Shown one piece after another: positions 1-8,860 of a stretch of DNA of 26,315 nt. The stretch spans positions 1-26,315 of IMG/VR virus record IMGVR_UViG_3300028840_001136; one strand, 5' to 3'. Origin of the DNA: a virus. The translations under genes and the position numbers were made by a program. Position 1 is the stretch's first letter. Each line of letters begins with the position of its first letter. The notes beneath the pieces were generated by a model, which worked only from the letters and a program-made list of their open reading frames with translations, ran no database searches and had not been told where the DNA came from.

Positions 1-420
1 GGCCGATACCGAAGCGCTGGGGCTGGCGGAAATCGATGCCGATGGACTGGCCGACGGCGACCCGGATATGCTCGCGCTGGGAGACGCACTCGGGCTCGCG
101 GACATCGATGCGCTCGGCGACGTACTGACGCTGGCGCTGGGAGACGCCGAGACGCTGGCACTGGGAGATACCGACGGACTGGCGCTGGGCGACGCGCTGA
201 CGGACGGGCTGGCCGATACCGAAGCGCTGGGGCTGGCGGAAATCGATGCCGATGGACTGGCCGACGGCGACCCGGATATGCTCGCGCTGGGAGACGCACT
301 CGGGCTCGCGGACATCGATGCGCTCGGCGACGTACTGACGCTGGCCGATGGCGATGCACTGACGCTGGCGCTGGGCGAGGCCGACGGGCTGGCCGATGGC
401 GAAGCACTCGGCGAAGATTC
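1..420 (-). repeat. 210-bp tandem repeat coding for PSAS low-complexity protein
   Basis: Bases 1-135 are identical to 211-345, giving a period of 210 bp (exactly 70 codons). The rest of each unit is diverged but has the same Ser/Ala/Pro composition. The repeat continues past the left edge. Being a multiple of three, copy-number change would keep the frame of the protein on the minus strand. Confidence 0.9.
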
Positions 421-1047
421 GGCGCCGGCGATCAGCTCAATGTGTAAAATAAGCCGTGGTCCACCACTGCTGCAGGTCGCCTCTTTAGTTCCGGTGGCAC
501 CTGTTGAGGTATAGGTGGCCCACCAGGCCGCCATATCAAGGTTGGTGCGCGAATTGTCATCAAGAATCAGCGTATACGTTGGCGTGCCGCCGGGATCGTC
601 GGTAATGCCATCTGTTCTGATTGAACCACAGAATATTACCGCTGCATTGCCGGAATCCTGAATAACAATCGATGGTGCGGTTATATCCTCGTTCCAGTCG
701 TTATCGTATACCGAATCAGCATTGCCAAAGCAACTTGATGTGTCAACACCTGTAAATGCGGCAATCGAGCCGTTGATTACCTCATTTCCGCTGAAACTCC
801 ACGTGTAGTTTGACGGTTCCGAGCCACCGGCTTGCTTTGTGTAAAACCAGACATAGGTTGTCCCGATGTCCTGCTCTGCAATCAGTGACCACCCCGAGGG
901 CGCACTGCTCATATTATCGGTGCCGGCACCATTCATGATGCAAGCAATCAGCGCATCGCCGTCAGCCACACCAGAGGGCTTGTCAATCGTAATTGAACTG
1001 CCCCAACTGTTATAAGTAACTTCTGGAGTGAGATCGGAAATAGTCAT
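1..1047 (-). CDS. Tail-associated receptor/fibre-type protein with Ser-Ala-Pro repeat tail (partial, runs off left edge)
   Basis: The frame is open from an ATG at 1047 to the left edge (349 codons seen), so the C-terminus is missing. Residues 1 to about 205 form a Gly/Ser/Thr/aromatic-rich beta domain. It carries motifs ([37 protein letters not shown]) that I recognise from a domain common in phage tail and surface proteins. From about residue 210 it becomes PSAS-type repeats containing a 70-residue tandem unit. It starts 17 nt after the preceding 105-aa gene, with only a weak ribosome binding site. Its place after the J-like and spike genes suggests an adhesion or host-range role. That role is inferred; the reading frame is directly visible. 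Confidence 0.8.
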   Translation of the reverse strand, partial: MTISDLTPEVTYNSWGSSITIDKPSGVADGDALIACIMNGAGTDNMSSAPSGWSLIAEQDIGTTYVWFYTKQAGGSEPSNYTWSFSGNEVINGSIAAFTGVDTSSCFGNADSVYDNDWNEDITAPSIVIQDSGNAAVIFCGSIRTDGITDDPGGTPTYTLILDDNSRTNLDMAAWWATYTSTGATGTKEATCSSGGPRLILHIELIAGAESSPSASPSASPSASPSASVSASPSASVSTSPSASMSASPSASPSASISGSPSASPSASISASPSASVSASPSVSASPSASPSVSPSASVSASPSASVSTSPSASMSASPSASPSASISGSPSASPSASISASPSASVSA

Positions 1048-1064
1048 CGGTTACCGTTTTTTGA

Positions 1065-1382
1065 CTATACGGGCTTGACGTTGTGCAGGGCTTGAGAGAC
1101 CGATTCCCAGGAATTGCCGGGCGTGACTGCAGTTCCTTCCCAGAGATCCATAAACTCGTTAAAAAAATCTCTCAGACTTTTTGTCGCAAGTCTTTCAGGT
1201 GAGTCCGTCGCGGTCGTTCCGGGCACCTGCAGCCGGTCCATTTCGGCGACATCAAATTTGTTATACACTGTCTGTGCGGCCTCGATGCGGCATTTCATGC
1301 GGTATAGGTCGTCGCCGAATGCCTGGTTAAACGAGTATAATTCTTCCTTGCTCTCCAGCCGTTGAATTTCTGATATCGCCAT
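1065..1382 (-). CDS. Hypothetical 105-aa protein between tail receptor genes
   Basis: I do not recognise this family. The start is placed at the ATG of MAISEIQRLE because AAGGAG lies 9 nt upstream; a TTG eight codons earlier would swallow that site. The protein is mostly alpha-helical in appearance and charged (ESKEELYSFNQAFGDDLYRMK), with no Cys and no membrane segment. It sits between a secreted-type small protein and the left-edge receptor-type gene in the same direction. It may be a small chaperone or cap for a tail appendage, but nothing in the sequence proves this. Confidence 0.7.
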   Translation of the reverse strand: MAISEIQRLESKEELYSFNQAFGDDLYRMKCRIEAAQTVYNKFDVAEMDRLQVPGTTATDSPERLATKSLRDFFNEFMDLWEGTAVTPGNSWESVSQALHNVKPV

Positions 1383-1469
1383 CAGTTCAGTCTCCTTATT
1401 CGACAATCCAAAAAGTCTTGGTTTGCGTCATTACTTTTATATGAATATCTTTTTTAAACCACCACCATT

Positions 1470-1883
1470 TTATGGTATGAGACGAATCGCCTGCTTGCCA
1501 GGACGAGATTTGTTGAAAACGAAAGGGTCGGAGGGTTCCCCCTCGCCCCAAACGTTGTAATATCTCGCCCGCACGGTGTGCTGGCCGTCGGATACGCCGG
1601 ACAGGTCCCGCAAAATAAAATGTTGCTTATTGCTTTCATCGGTCCACACGCAACCGACCTGTTTTTGGGTGCATCCGGGCACGTCGAACGTATTTTCCCA
1701 GTTGCCGTCCATTTCAACCTGCGCCTGGGTTACCGGATCTTCGATCGGCGGATGCGGATCGCACGCCAGAAAGGGCGAAGCATAGCAATCCACGACGGCC
1801 AAAAATGTAATTAAAAAAACGGCCACTAAAATATTGAACACTGCAAATAATTCCTTTATCCAACGATTTTCTAATTTCTTCAT
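1470..1883 (-). CDS. Small exported protein with N-terminal signal sequence
   Basis: The start is the ATG at 1883, preceded by AAAGGTGATCAG; the longer frame upstream lacks a better site. Residues 1-12 are basic and residues 13-35 form one hydrophobic helix (FAVFNILVAVFLITFLAVV) ending in CYA-SPF, a plausible signal peptidase cleavage region. The mature part of about 100 residues is rich in Trp, Tyr, Gly and Pro and has four Cys. Its end (GQHTVRARYYNVWGEGEPSD) resembles a fibronectin-type or Ig-like beta-sandwich strand pattern. It begins 4 nt after the stop of the 52-aa ORF, so the two are probably translated together. An exported product in a tail region fits a prophage-expressed surface or lysis-related protein. 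The function is unknown. Confidence 0.75.
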   Translation of the reverse strand: MKKLENRWIKELFAVFNILVAVFLITFLAVVDCYASPFLACDPHPPIEDPVTQAQVEMDGNWENTFDVPGCTQKQVGCVWTDESNKQHFILRDLSGVSDGQHTVRARYYNVWGEGEPSDPFVFNKSRPGKQAIRLIP

Positions 1884-1887
1884 CTGA

Positions 1888-2046
1888 TCACCTTTTTTTT
1901 GATAATTGATTATATAAATCCGCCAATTCGTTGACGTGGGCATCAACTTCCCTAAGGAGCGCTTGTATCTGCGTCAACAGCATCATAACGACTATTTCAA
2001 GCTCCAGCTGCCCGTGCAGCTCCAAATTTATTAATTGATATTTCAT
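1888..2046 (-). CDS. 52-aa coiled-coil-like small protein
   Basis: This short ORF begins MKYQLINLELHGQ and continues as one amphipathic helix with Leu/Ile at heptad-like spacing (LEIVVMMLLTQIQALLREVD, then VNELADLYNQL), ending in a basic KKR. Its stop TGA lies 4 nt before the ATG of the signal-peptide protein. The stop region supplies the purine-rich ribosome binding site for that next gene, a sign of coupling. The upstream site (TTTGGATAA) is weak. A small coiled-coil protein beside an exported protein could be part of a lysis pair or an assembly cap. This is inference. Confidence 0.6.
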   Translation of the reverse strand: MKYQLINLELHGQLELEIVVMMLLTQIQALLREVDAHVNELADLYNQLSKKR

Positions 2047-2057
2047 TTATCCAAATT

Positions 2058-2222
2058 TTATTTGCACGCAGACCGTATTTTTTTTTTCATTTGTCTATGC
2101 TCCATTAAGAAATTTACGATGCCGTAGCTTCCCAGATATTCTGCCGGACCGTGTCGCTGACGTGGGCGCATTCGCCAGTTCATTACAATGCTTTTTTCTG
2201 CTATATAGCTTTGACATCCCAT
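2058..2222 (-). CDS. Hypothetical basic 54-aa protein overlapping the spike gene end
   Basis: The start is placed at the ATG at 2222 because AAGGAA lies 6 nt upstream; this start is 21 bp inside the end of the beta-helix spike gene. The product (MGCQSYIAEKSIVMNWRMRP...) is strongly basic at both ends and has no recognisable domain. The overlap and good ribosome binding site support translation. Short length and lack of family leave it uncertain. Confidence 0.5.
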   Translation of the reverse strand: MGCQSYIAEKSIVMNWRMRPRQRHGPAEYLGSYGIVNFLMEHRQMKKKIRSACK

Positions 2223-4375
2223 ATATATTTCCTTATGGAATCGCCAGCGTCGGCGCATTCGCCAGTTATTTTCATCAATAGATCGCCGGACGCATCTTCG
2301 GCCCAGCTTTCAAACCCCTGCAATAAAGTAGTTCCGTCATAACCGCGCCACATCACCCGCTGGCTCGTTTGACCGTTAAAGTGAGAAAAGATCACCTCTA
2401 AAGACCAATCATTTGTATTGTTTGCCGCGGCATGAAAGGTAAAAAAGCTAGATCCCAAATAAAACTTTAGCGTCTTGTTTCCATTTGATCCTGTTTTGGT
2501 TCCCGCAGCGACGACCTTCACACCTCCGACATTGCCAATTATTCCGCCCGGAATAGTGAAAGACTCTAATGTATCTTCGCCGGTTCCCGATGTCACGCGG
2601 TAGGTTCCATCGCGGTCGTAAGTCATGAAGCGAGTCATTGCGATGGATGTACCTGATTGCGCGTCGTATATTCCGTCGCCGACAATCTGCACACTTGAAC
2701 CCGAGGTACCGTGTACAAAATAGTGGTGTGTCGAGTCGCCGCCGACATGATTGTTTATCAGCGAGATCGAACTGTCTGAATATATTCTTGCCAAAGACGA
2801 TTGATATTCGTTCGTCGTTCCGAGACAACCGATAATCGTTCCACGGTTTCCCAGATATATCCCAGCCTGTTCCGAATCGTGGCTCGATGCGGACTGCCAG
2901 TTGTTTTCTGCATGTACGCCACTCATGAGGCAGCCGGTGCCATTTACAACACTTATTCCATACTGCTGCGCTAAAATATATGTGCCGCCGTAAATTTTAA
3001 TGTCGCCCACAGGTGATTCGGCATAAAGCCCAATCAACCCGTATCGCGTAATACAATCCCTGACGTCAATGCTGGATATTGTACCCGAAGCTTTTTGAAA
3101 TAAAATCGGGTATCCGGTTGTATTCCCTGATGAACCAAATAAATGACACCTGCTTAATGCGGTTTCAAAAACATTGCCGGAAATATGAATGCCATTGCCG
3201 TCAAATCCCTCACTACTCAGATCTTCCAGTGACATTGCGTATATGTATTCTTTATTGGCGGGATCTCCACCGTCGATTTTAATAATACCACCTTCACTAC
3301 CGCTTCCGACTACCCGCATCCCCCGGACTGACAAGTAGCGAATTAATTCGTTAGTTGTTGAAATCGTCAACATAATCCCTGACGACAACCCACTCGTGAG
3401 CGTGGCGCCATATCCGTTCATATCCAGATTTCTGGTAACGGCACCCGTGGCCGGATCGCCGTCCCCGGTAAAGGTGACCGTCAAGGCGGTGTTAATTAAA
3501 TAATTCGCGCCCGGCGCGAGCTTGAACTGGGCGCCACCCTCGCCGGTGTCACCCAGGGTTTTCCACAGATCCAGCGCGCACTGCATCGCGGTGGCATCGT
3601 CGGTCGTGCCGTCACCCATGCACCCGAACCAGCCCGGATGAACAGTTCCGCCGGTTGTTAGAACCAAGGGATCGGTTGAGTTGTTCGTGATGTTGATTAT
3701 TTGCTGCTTCGGTGAGGCGACAATGCTTTCGGAGTTATAGACCGTAAAAGATTTCCCCGCGGCCGGCTGAATGACCGCGCCCGGTTGAAAGCTAAATATT
3801 AAGTGATCGATGTTGGCCGTGCCGTCAACATCGTCGTCAATTACATATGTATGATTTCCGGGGAATTCGATTATTGCCGGACTGGCGCCGATCTGATCGA
3901 TCACCCAGGCCAGCGATCCCTCGTCCGTATCGTCGGAATGATCGGTAATGCCGCTATCCGGCGACACGTACCAGCGACGGTAGATGCTGCCGCCGTAGGC
4001 GCTGATGTCTCCCAGATAATATAAAACAGCGTTGAAGTCGTCGGCCGTGTTGCCGCCCGAACACTTGACGACAAACTCATCGGTGGCCTTTTCGACCCAG
4101 ATATCACCGATGGCGGCCGTGCGCGCGATCGCCTCAATCTTGACGGCATATTCGTTGACGGCATCCACCTCTTTGGGCAGGGCGATCGTCGTGCCGGTGG
4201 TGCCGTTAAACGTATCCGTATATATATATAGATCCGGCAGGTCGTCGATTACGCTATTGACCGATCCATAGGCCGAATCGATCAGATCGAAATTGTTGTT
4301 GATGGGCGTGTGAAAATTAAAATCACCTTGGCCCGGCTTGGCCAGGTTCAGGTTCGTGGTATACGTGTTGGCCAT
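2201..4375 (-). CDS. Tail spike/fibre with right-handed beta-helix (pectate-lyase-like) domain
   Basis: The 724-aa protein starts at an ATG with AGGAG 6-7 nt upstream. Residues 1-45 (NLNLAKPGQGDFNFHTPINNNFDLID) are the typical short N-terminal motif of phage fibres that attach to the tail. Around residues 245-275 comes HPGWFGCMGDGTTDDATAMQ, the usual opening of phage pectate-lyase-type beta-helices. It is followed by about 300 residues of short Gly/Asn/Ile-rich coils (SMEDLSSEGFDGNGIHISG-like turns). The last 150 residues are a beta-rich trimerisation or receptor domain. It likely binds or cleaves a surface polysaccharide. No catalytic residues can be assigned safely from sequence alone. Confidence 0.85.
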   Translation of the reverse strand: MANTYTTNLNLAKPGQGDFNFHTPINNNFDLIDSAYGSVNSVIDDLPDLYIYTDTFNGTTGTTIALPKEVDAVNEYAVKIEAIARTAAIGDIWVEKATDEFVVKCSGGNTADDFNAVLYYLGDISAYGGSIYRRWYVSPDSGITDHSDDTDEGSLAWVIDQIGASPAIIEFPGNHTYVIDDDVDGTANIDHLIFSFQPGAVIQPAAGKSFTVYNSESIVASPKQQIINITNNSTDPLVLTTGGTVHPGWFGCMGDGTTDDATAMQCALDLWKTLGDTGEGGAQFKLAPGANYLINTALTVTFTGDGDPATGAVTRNLDMNGYGATLTSGLSSGIMLTISTTNELIRYLSVRGMRVVGSGSEGGIIKIDGGDPANKEYIYAMSLEDLSSEGFDGNGIHISGNVFETALSRCHLFGSSGNTTGYPILFQKASGTISSIDVRDCITRYGLIGLYAESPVGDIKIYGGTYILAQQYGISVVNGTGCLMSGVHAENNWQSASSHDSEQAGIYLGNRGTIIGCLGTTNEYQSSLARIYSDSSISLINNHVGGDSTHHYFVHGTSGSSVQIVGDGIYDAQSGTSIAMTRFMTYDRDGTYRVTSGTGEDTLESFTIPGGIIGNVGGVKVVAAGTKTGSNGNKTLKFYLGSSFFTFHAAANNTNDWSLEVIFSHFNGQTSQRVMWRGYDGTTLLQGFESWAEDASGDLLMKITGECADAGDSIRKYIWDVKAI

Positions 4376-4383
4376 ATCAACTC

Positions 4384-7300
4384 CTATATCGGCGTCACGC
4401 CGCCGGCATAATCGGCATGATAATATGAGGTTAAATCGTATTGCAGCGCCCGGATCGTAAGCTCCTGACGCCCGGAACGCTGCACGGATGATATTTTGAA
4501 CTGCGTCACCTCGCCGCTGGCGCGGGTGATCATAAAGGGGTCGAAGCGGTTGACCGAGATCGGCGTAGACACTTCGACATAGTCGGTATCCACATCAAAC
4601 GGGCCGGTCACGGTAGCCGTAATGAGGCTGTCGTCAATACCGCGGACGGTCAAAATGCAGTTGCCGCTGTAGGTCGCGGCCGCCAGATTGATCTCCTGGT
4701 CCAGGTAGATCGTCGTGCCGCTGTAGCTGTCGCCGCCGGAACTCGGCGAGGCCGACGGCGTGACAGACGGTGATGCCGACGGTGACGCGCTGGCACTAGC
4801 CGATTTGCTGGCGCTGGGCGAAGCGGAGGGACTGGCGCTGATTGACGCCGACGGGCTGGCGCTGGGCGAGGCCGACGGTGTAACGCTCGGGCTGGCGGAC
4901 GCCGGCGACGAGGGAGACGTGGACGGGGATACGCTGACCGACGGACTGGCGCTGACAGATGCGCTCGGGCTGGCGCTCGGGCTGGCACTCACACTGGCGC
5001 TGGGACTCGTACTTGGGCTGGCCGATGGTGAGACGCTCGGCGTTCCCGAGGGCGAGGCCGACGGCGATATGCTGACCGATTGACTGCTCGACGGCGAGGC
5101 CGACGGTGAAGCGCTGGGGCTGGCCGACGGACTGGCGCTGACCGAGGCCGATGGCGAGGTGATATTGGGATGCGCCGCGATGCGGCCGCCGTAGGTCAGG
5201 GCGTTGCCGTCGTGGCGCACGTTGATCACGTCTCCCAGGGTGCAGCGCACGGCCTCGATGCCGCTTTGAAACTCGACGTTGCGCTTGATGTTCTCGCTGA
5301 TCTGCTGCCTGAAAATCGCCTCGCGGGTGGCCTGCTCGGTATTGTTGATTCCCGGCAGGGTCAGGCGCGTAATACGCGGCACACTGGTTAGCGACTCATA
5401 GCCGCTGCCTTTGGCGATAACGGTGTCCTGCTGCCAGTTGCTGTCCTTGTCGCGGTAGGCAATCTCGACGGCATTGGAGCGCTCGGACTGGGGCAAAAAG
5501 CTCAGGCGCGCGCTGCCGGTAATGATATTGGCCCCGTCGGCGAACAGGGCCGCGGCCGATCCGGGCTGCTCGATGACTACCCCGATCGATGTGCCGCGGT
5601 TTATTATTTTCGCCCGTCCGCAGTTTTCCACGTTCTGCATGGCCTTGTCCAGGTCGTAGTTGCCGTCAAATATCATGTTGACCTGGGCGCGCTTGTAACC
5701 GTCGATGGTTGTATCGCACCAGGTTTCCCAGGCCTCGAAATCCGCCTGCACCAGCCGCGCGGCGCTGATCCCGCCGCCGTAGATTTCATTGGTCAGCATG
5801 TCAAACGCCGCCCAGGCGTTATTGCTCGGGTTGACGGTCTGGGTGCCGGATCCGGAAAAATTTGGCACTGAGATGCTGGAGCGGTTGGAATCCACCCGGT
5901 AGACCGGCACGGCGCCGGAAAGCTCGTCCTGGGCGCGCATAGACACGGAAACGCATTGCAGATAGGGATAGTTTAAAAACTCGTCCAGAATTTCATCGAG
6001 GCTGATCCAGTTGGTGCGGTCCTGCTCGGTGGTGACGTCGGAATCCGGCGTTAAGCGCACCACCTGGATATCGTATTGGCCGCGGCTTGCAAATGTGTAG
6101 TCAAACTGTTTTTTAACCGGATAACGGCTGGCACCGCTGATGGTTTCGTCGGACGTCGTCCAGGTCGAATCGCCCACCTTGCGGTATTTGATCCGCAGGT
6201 CCACGGTGAGGCTGTCCAGGCCGCCTTCGTCGTCCGCATCGTACAGGCCCAGGCCGGCGGCGATGATAATGCTGATTTTATCCACCTCGCCACGGGTGCG
6301 GTATTCCTCCGGGCTGGCGTCGCCGGACAGCTCGGCGGTCGGCGGCGTGAAGCCGGAAAGTTGATAGGCCAGCTGTCCGCGCATCACCCGATACTCGTCG
6401 ATTTCGCAGTTACCGTAAGCCAGCGCCGGCGCCGTCACCCCGTCCCACCAGTAGGCCCGGCCCACGCTGACATACCAGGAGGGAGAGCCCGATGGCGTGG
6501 TCGGCGCACTGCTGTAATCGGCCGATGTTTTTAAAACTCCGTCCAGGTACAGGTAAACCCTCTGACCGTTGCGCGCCACCCGGATATGATGCCAGGTGTC
6601 GGCCGCCAGTGTAACCGCAACAGAAACATTATAAAAAACCGTTAACGGGCCGCCGTCCCACAGATGATACATCTGAAAAACCAGGTTGCCGCTGTGGTAA
6701 AACAAACCCCATAACCAGGCGTAGGGAAAAGCAACCGCCTCCGCCCCGCAGATCGCGCTGTCTGTCAACACGTCCTGCCGGAAGCGCGCTTCAATATCCC
6801 AGGTCCCATTACCGAAAATATTGTGGGCCGCGCTGTTGTTGCAGGAAATATGGTCGCCGGCCGTTTCCAGATCCAGACTGGCCGTACCTAAAAACGGATG
6901 CGCCGTCGACAGATCGGCGGTCGACTTACAGGTCCAGTCGTTATCCTCAAAACCATCGTCATCGATGGTTGTCGATCCGTTGGTTCCGTTAAAATGCAGC
7001 AAAACGGCCGTATCATCCAGCTTGCCGATCAGGCGCTTGTCAAAATAGCGCATCTGGTGCAGCTCCTCAAACTTGGTCAGCTGGTCGGTGTCCGGCGAGG
7101 CGCTGCCGTCGGTCGCATATACCTCGTAGTTACCGGCGCCATAAACCGACAGAGGTTCCTCGTTGGCAAAAATCTCCGTTTCCGTAATGACGTTGTTGGT
7201 CGGCCCTTCGCCCACGCACAGCAGGCTATGCGACCATTCGTCGCCGGCGTCGTCGATCTCGATGTAGTGGTTGATGACGTGCGGGTAACTCGCGGTTTCG

Positions 7301-7794
7301 CCATAGAGCACTGCAATGGCCGCGCCCTCGGTCGCCAGGTTCTGCCCGGCCTGCCAGCCATAGGTGGGACTGTCGCTGCCGTCGCTGGAGGCCTTGACGG
7401 CGGCATCGGGCATCATCGAATTGAGCAGCAGGCCGCCGGCGGTCACGGTGGCGATGGCCGCCACCGACCCCCATATCGTCGATCCGGCCCAGGTGCCGAC
7501 AGCCGGTCCGACGACGGCAAAGGCCAGCACCGACAGGGCGACCAGGCTGATGGCCTTTAACGGGTCGTCTGCCAGTTGTGGGTAGACATGCACCACGTCG
7601 CCGGGCGCCAGCCGCGCGGCCGGATCGTCATTGAGCCGCCCGTTGTGGATCACGCAGCAGCCGGCCGGATCCAGCCCGGCGCCGGCCAACACATCGGCCA
7701 CCGCCAGGCCGGGCCGGTGGGCCACGGGGCACAGTTTGCGAGCCGCCGGGTCAAACGGGTGCGGCGCCCGGACTATGGTGACATCATTTGCCAT
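4384..7794 (-). CDS. Tail tip/host-specificity protein (lambda J-like) with LamG and PSAS insertions
   Basis: The 1136-aa protein overlaps the NlpC/P60 gene by 11 bp at its start. Residues 1-75 look like a small ubiquitin-fold domain. Residues 80-128 hold two hydrophobic helices (ISLVALSVLAFAVVGPAVG, VAAIATVTAGGLLL), as in I/J-type tail proteins. Residues about 262-480 are a LamG/concanavalin-like sandwich (AVLLHFNGTNGST...WHHIRVARNGQRVYLYLDG). After it the J-type core resumes (EYRTRGEVDKISI, QNVENCGRAKI, QQISENIKRNVEF). Residues about 880-1017 are pure Ser/Ala/Pro repeat, placed between GGRIAAHPN and TIYLDQEIN, where J-type proteins normally run directly from one strand to the next. It would form the tail tip and contact the host. 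Confidence 0.88.
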   Translation of the reverse strand: MANDVTIVRAPHPFDPAARKLCPVAHRPGLAVADVLAGAGLDPAGCCVIHNGRLNDDPAARLAPGDVVHVYPQLADDPLKAISLVALSVLAFAVVGPAVGTWAGSTIWGSVAAIATVTAGGLLLNSMMPDAAVKASSDGSDSPTYGWQAGQNLATEGAAIAVLYGETASYPHVINHYIEIDDAGDEWSHSLLCVGEGPTNNVITETEIFANEEPLSVYGAGNYEVYATDGSASPDTDQLTKFEELHQMRYFDKRLIGKLDDTAVLLHFNGTNGSTTIDDDGFEDNDWTCKSTADLSTAHPFLGTASLDLETAGDHISCNNSAAHNIFGNGTWDIEARFRQDVLTDSAICGAEAVAFPYAWLWGLFYHSGNLVFQMYHLWDGGPLTVFYNVSVAVTLAADTWHHIRVARNGQRVYLYLDGVLKTSADYSSAPTTPSGSPSWYVSVGRAYWWDGVTAPALAYGNCEIDEYRVMRGQLAYQLSGFTPPTAELSGDASPEEYRTRGEVDKISIIIAAGLGLYDADDEGGLDSLTVDLRIKYRKVGDSTWTTSDETISGASRYPVKKQFDYTFASRGQYDIQVVRLTPDSDVTTEQDRTNWISLDEILDEFLNYPYLQCVSVSMRAQDELSGAVPVYRVDSNRSSISVPNFSGSGTQTVNPSNNAWAAFDMLTNEIYGGGISAARLVQADFEAWETWCDTTIDGYKRAQVNMIFDGNYDLDKAMQNVENCGRAKIINRGTSIGVVIEQPGSAAALFADGANIITGSARLSFLPQSERSNAVEIAYRDKDSNWQQDTVIAKGSGYESLTSVPRITRLTLPGINNTEQATREAIFRQQISENIKRNVEFQSGIEAVRCTLGDVINVRHDGNALTYGGRIAAHPNITSPSASVSASPSASPSASPSASPSSSQSVSISPSASPSGTPSVSPSASPSTSPSASVSASPSASPSASVSASPSVSVSPSTSPSSPASASPSVTPSASPSASPSASISASPSASPSASKSASASASPSASPSVTPSASPSSGGDSYSGTTIYLDQEINLAAATYSGNCILTVRGIDDSLITATVTGPFDVDTDYVEVSTPISVNRFDPFMITRASGEVTQFKISSVQRSGRQELTIRALQYDLTSYYHADYAGGVTPI
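4745..5157 (-). repeat. PSAS-repeat coding tract inside the J-like gene
   Basis: About 410 bp of degenerate 6-12 bp units encode [13 protein letters not shown]-type protein, about 138 residues. Bases 4964-5027 are identical to 15966-16029 in the capsid decoration gene. The opposite strand appears as a long open frame of Leu-Ala-Asp-Gly repeats, which is an artefact. Confidence 0.9.
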
Positions 7795-8182
7795 GATAGC
7801 GGTAAAAGCCCTCGATTCTGTTTTTGTAAAACGGGTGGTTGAAGGACACGGTTTCGACGCCGTGACTCCGGGTGCACTGGATAAAGCGCCCGGTGCCGAT
7901 TACGATGGCCACGTGCCCGCCGTCCGGGTCGGTCAGGATCACGGCCAGGTCGCCGATCTGCGAATGTTCGACGCGCCTAAAATGCGGTCGCAGCCGCTCG
8001 ACGATGCCGGTTGTCACGCGCCCCGCCGTGCGGCAGATGTCCTCGTAGTCGGGCAGGGGCCGCCCCAGGCGCCGGCTGATCTCCATAACCAGGCCGTAGC
8101 AGTCAAAAGCGCCCGGACCGCGGCCGTGGTCGCGGTATGGCCGGCCGATAAGATTGTCGTAATTTATGGATAATTTTTCCAT
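7784..8182 (-). CDS. NlpC/P60 cysteine peptidase, tail assembly (lambda K-like)
   Basis: The 132-aa protein starts at ATG 8182 (a TTG two codons upstream is possible). It shows the NlpC/P60 signature: FDCYGLV with the nucleophile Cys28 and GGHVAIVIG with His90. The size equals the peptidase domain alone, without the JAB domain of lambda K. Proteins of this family cut peptidoglycan peptide bonds and sit at the tail tip. The gene lies between L-like and J-like genes in the lambda L-K-(I)-J order, and its end overlaps the J-like start by 11 bp. No separate I gene is present; the I-like N-terminus appears to be part of the J-like protein. Confidence 0.88.
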   Translation of the reverse strand: MEKLSINYDNLIGRPYRDHGRGPGAFDCYGLVMEISRRLGRPLPDYEDICRTAGRVTTGIVERLRPHFRRVEHSQIGDLAVILTDPDGGHVAIVIGTGRFIQCTRSHGVETVSFNHPFYKNRIEGFYRYHGK

Positions 8183-8209
8183 GGTCAACAGCCCCGATAT
8201 AGCCCGTGT

Positions 8210-8824
8210 CTAAACATTCCAGATGCCATTGGGTATCGCCGGCTGGCCGCCGAAGCGCGCCTGGTTGCCGATCGTGATACAGGTCTCGAACCGCCGGTCG
8301 CAGCTCGCAACCGCGCCGCTGTAGCCGCAGGCCGTACCCTTGAAAACATCGTAACGGCACAAATTACGCTGGAACACATGCAGCGGAAAGCGCCGCATGT
8401 AAAAATTTTCCATGCCCAGGGTAAACGCCGCCCACTGCTCGTCACAGACCACGCTCAATATCGTGAATGTCTCCTCGATGGCGGCGTCCTCGCTGTCATA
8501 ATCGACGTGCACCAGGCGATAGATTGCGGTGTCGTTGACCAGGCCGTTGACGGTCTGCTCGATGTAGCCCTGCACCACGCGCCCGATATTTGAAACGCGG
8601 ATGTCGATCGTGTTCGTCTCCCCCTCCTGGGACTCGTTAAAATCGCCCGGCTCAAAATTAAATTTCTGCCAGGTCAGGCCGCCCCAGATCACGTCATCGT
8701 TATTGTTGGCCAGTCGTATGGTGGTCGACAGCTCCGACATCTGGATTTCCAGCAGCTCGACGAACACACCGCCGCCGGACAGCTTGTTTTTCGCGGTGAT
8801 CAGGTCGGACGGTAGTGTCAGCAT
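8210..8824 (-). CDS. Minor tail protein, lambda L-like, with four-cysteine C-terminal domain
   Basis: The 204-aa protein has an N-terminal beta domain (residues 18-150, TTIRLANNNDDVIWGGLTWQKFNF). Its C-terminus has four cysteines at residues 156, 166, 175 and 182 in the pattern LCRYDVFKGTACGY...CD...C followed by FGGQPAIP. Lambda gpL carries an iron-sulfur cluster on conserved C-terminal cysteines, and this arrangement matches that family. It should form part of the tail tip between M-like and K-like proteins. Gene order agrees. Cluster binding is inferred from the cysteines only. Confidence 0.85.
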   Translation of the reverse strand: MLTLPSDLITAKNKLSGGGVFVELLEIQMSELSTTIRLANNNDDVIWGGLTWQKFNFEPGDFNESQEGETNTIDIRVSNIGRVVQGYIEQTVNGLVNDTAIYRLVHVDYDSEDAAIEETFTILSVVCDEQWAAFTLGMENFYMRRFPLHVFQRNLCRYDVFKGTACGYSGAVASCDRRFETCITIGNQARFGGQPAIPNGIWNV

Positions 8825-8860
8825 TTTAAAATACTCCGCAAATTTGATGGATTGAATAAA

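Noticed and set aside
1-420. Repeat block considered as a CRISPR array
   Set aside because: The units are 210 bp, contiguous, in frame with a protein and have no unique spacers of constant length.
68-514. Plus-strand open frame of Leu-Gly-Asp-Ala repeats (also 4760-5083)
   Set aside because: It is the exact antisense of the PSAS-coding tracts on the minus strand. The repeat composition keeps several frames open, and no ribosome binding site or operon context supports it.
4384-7794. Possible diversity-generating retroelement target in the J-like gene
   Set aside because: No reverse transcriptase, template repeat or adenine-biased variable region is seen; the repeats are PSAS low-complexity only.
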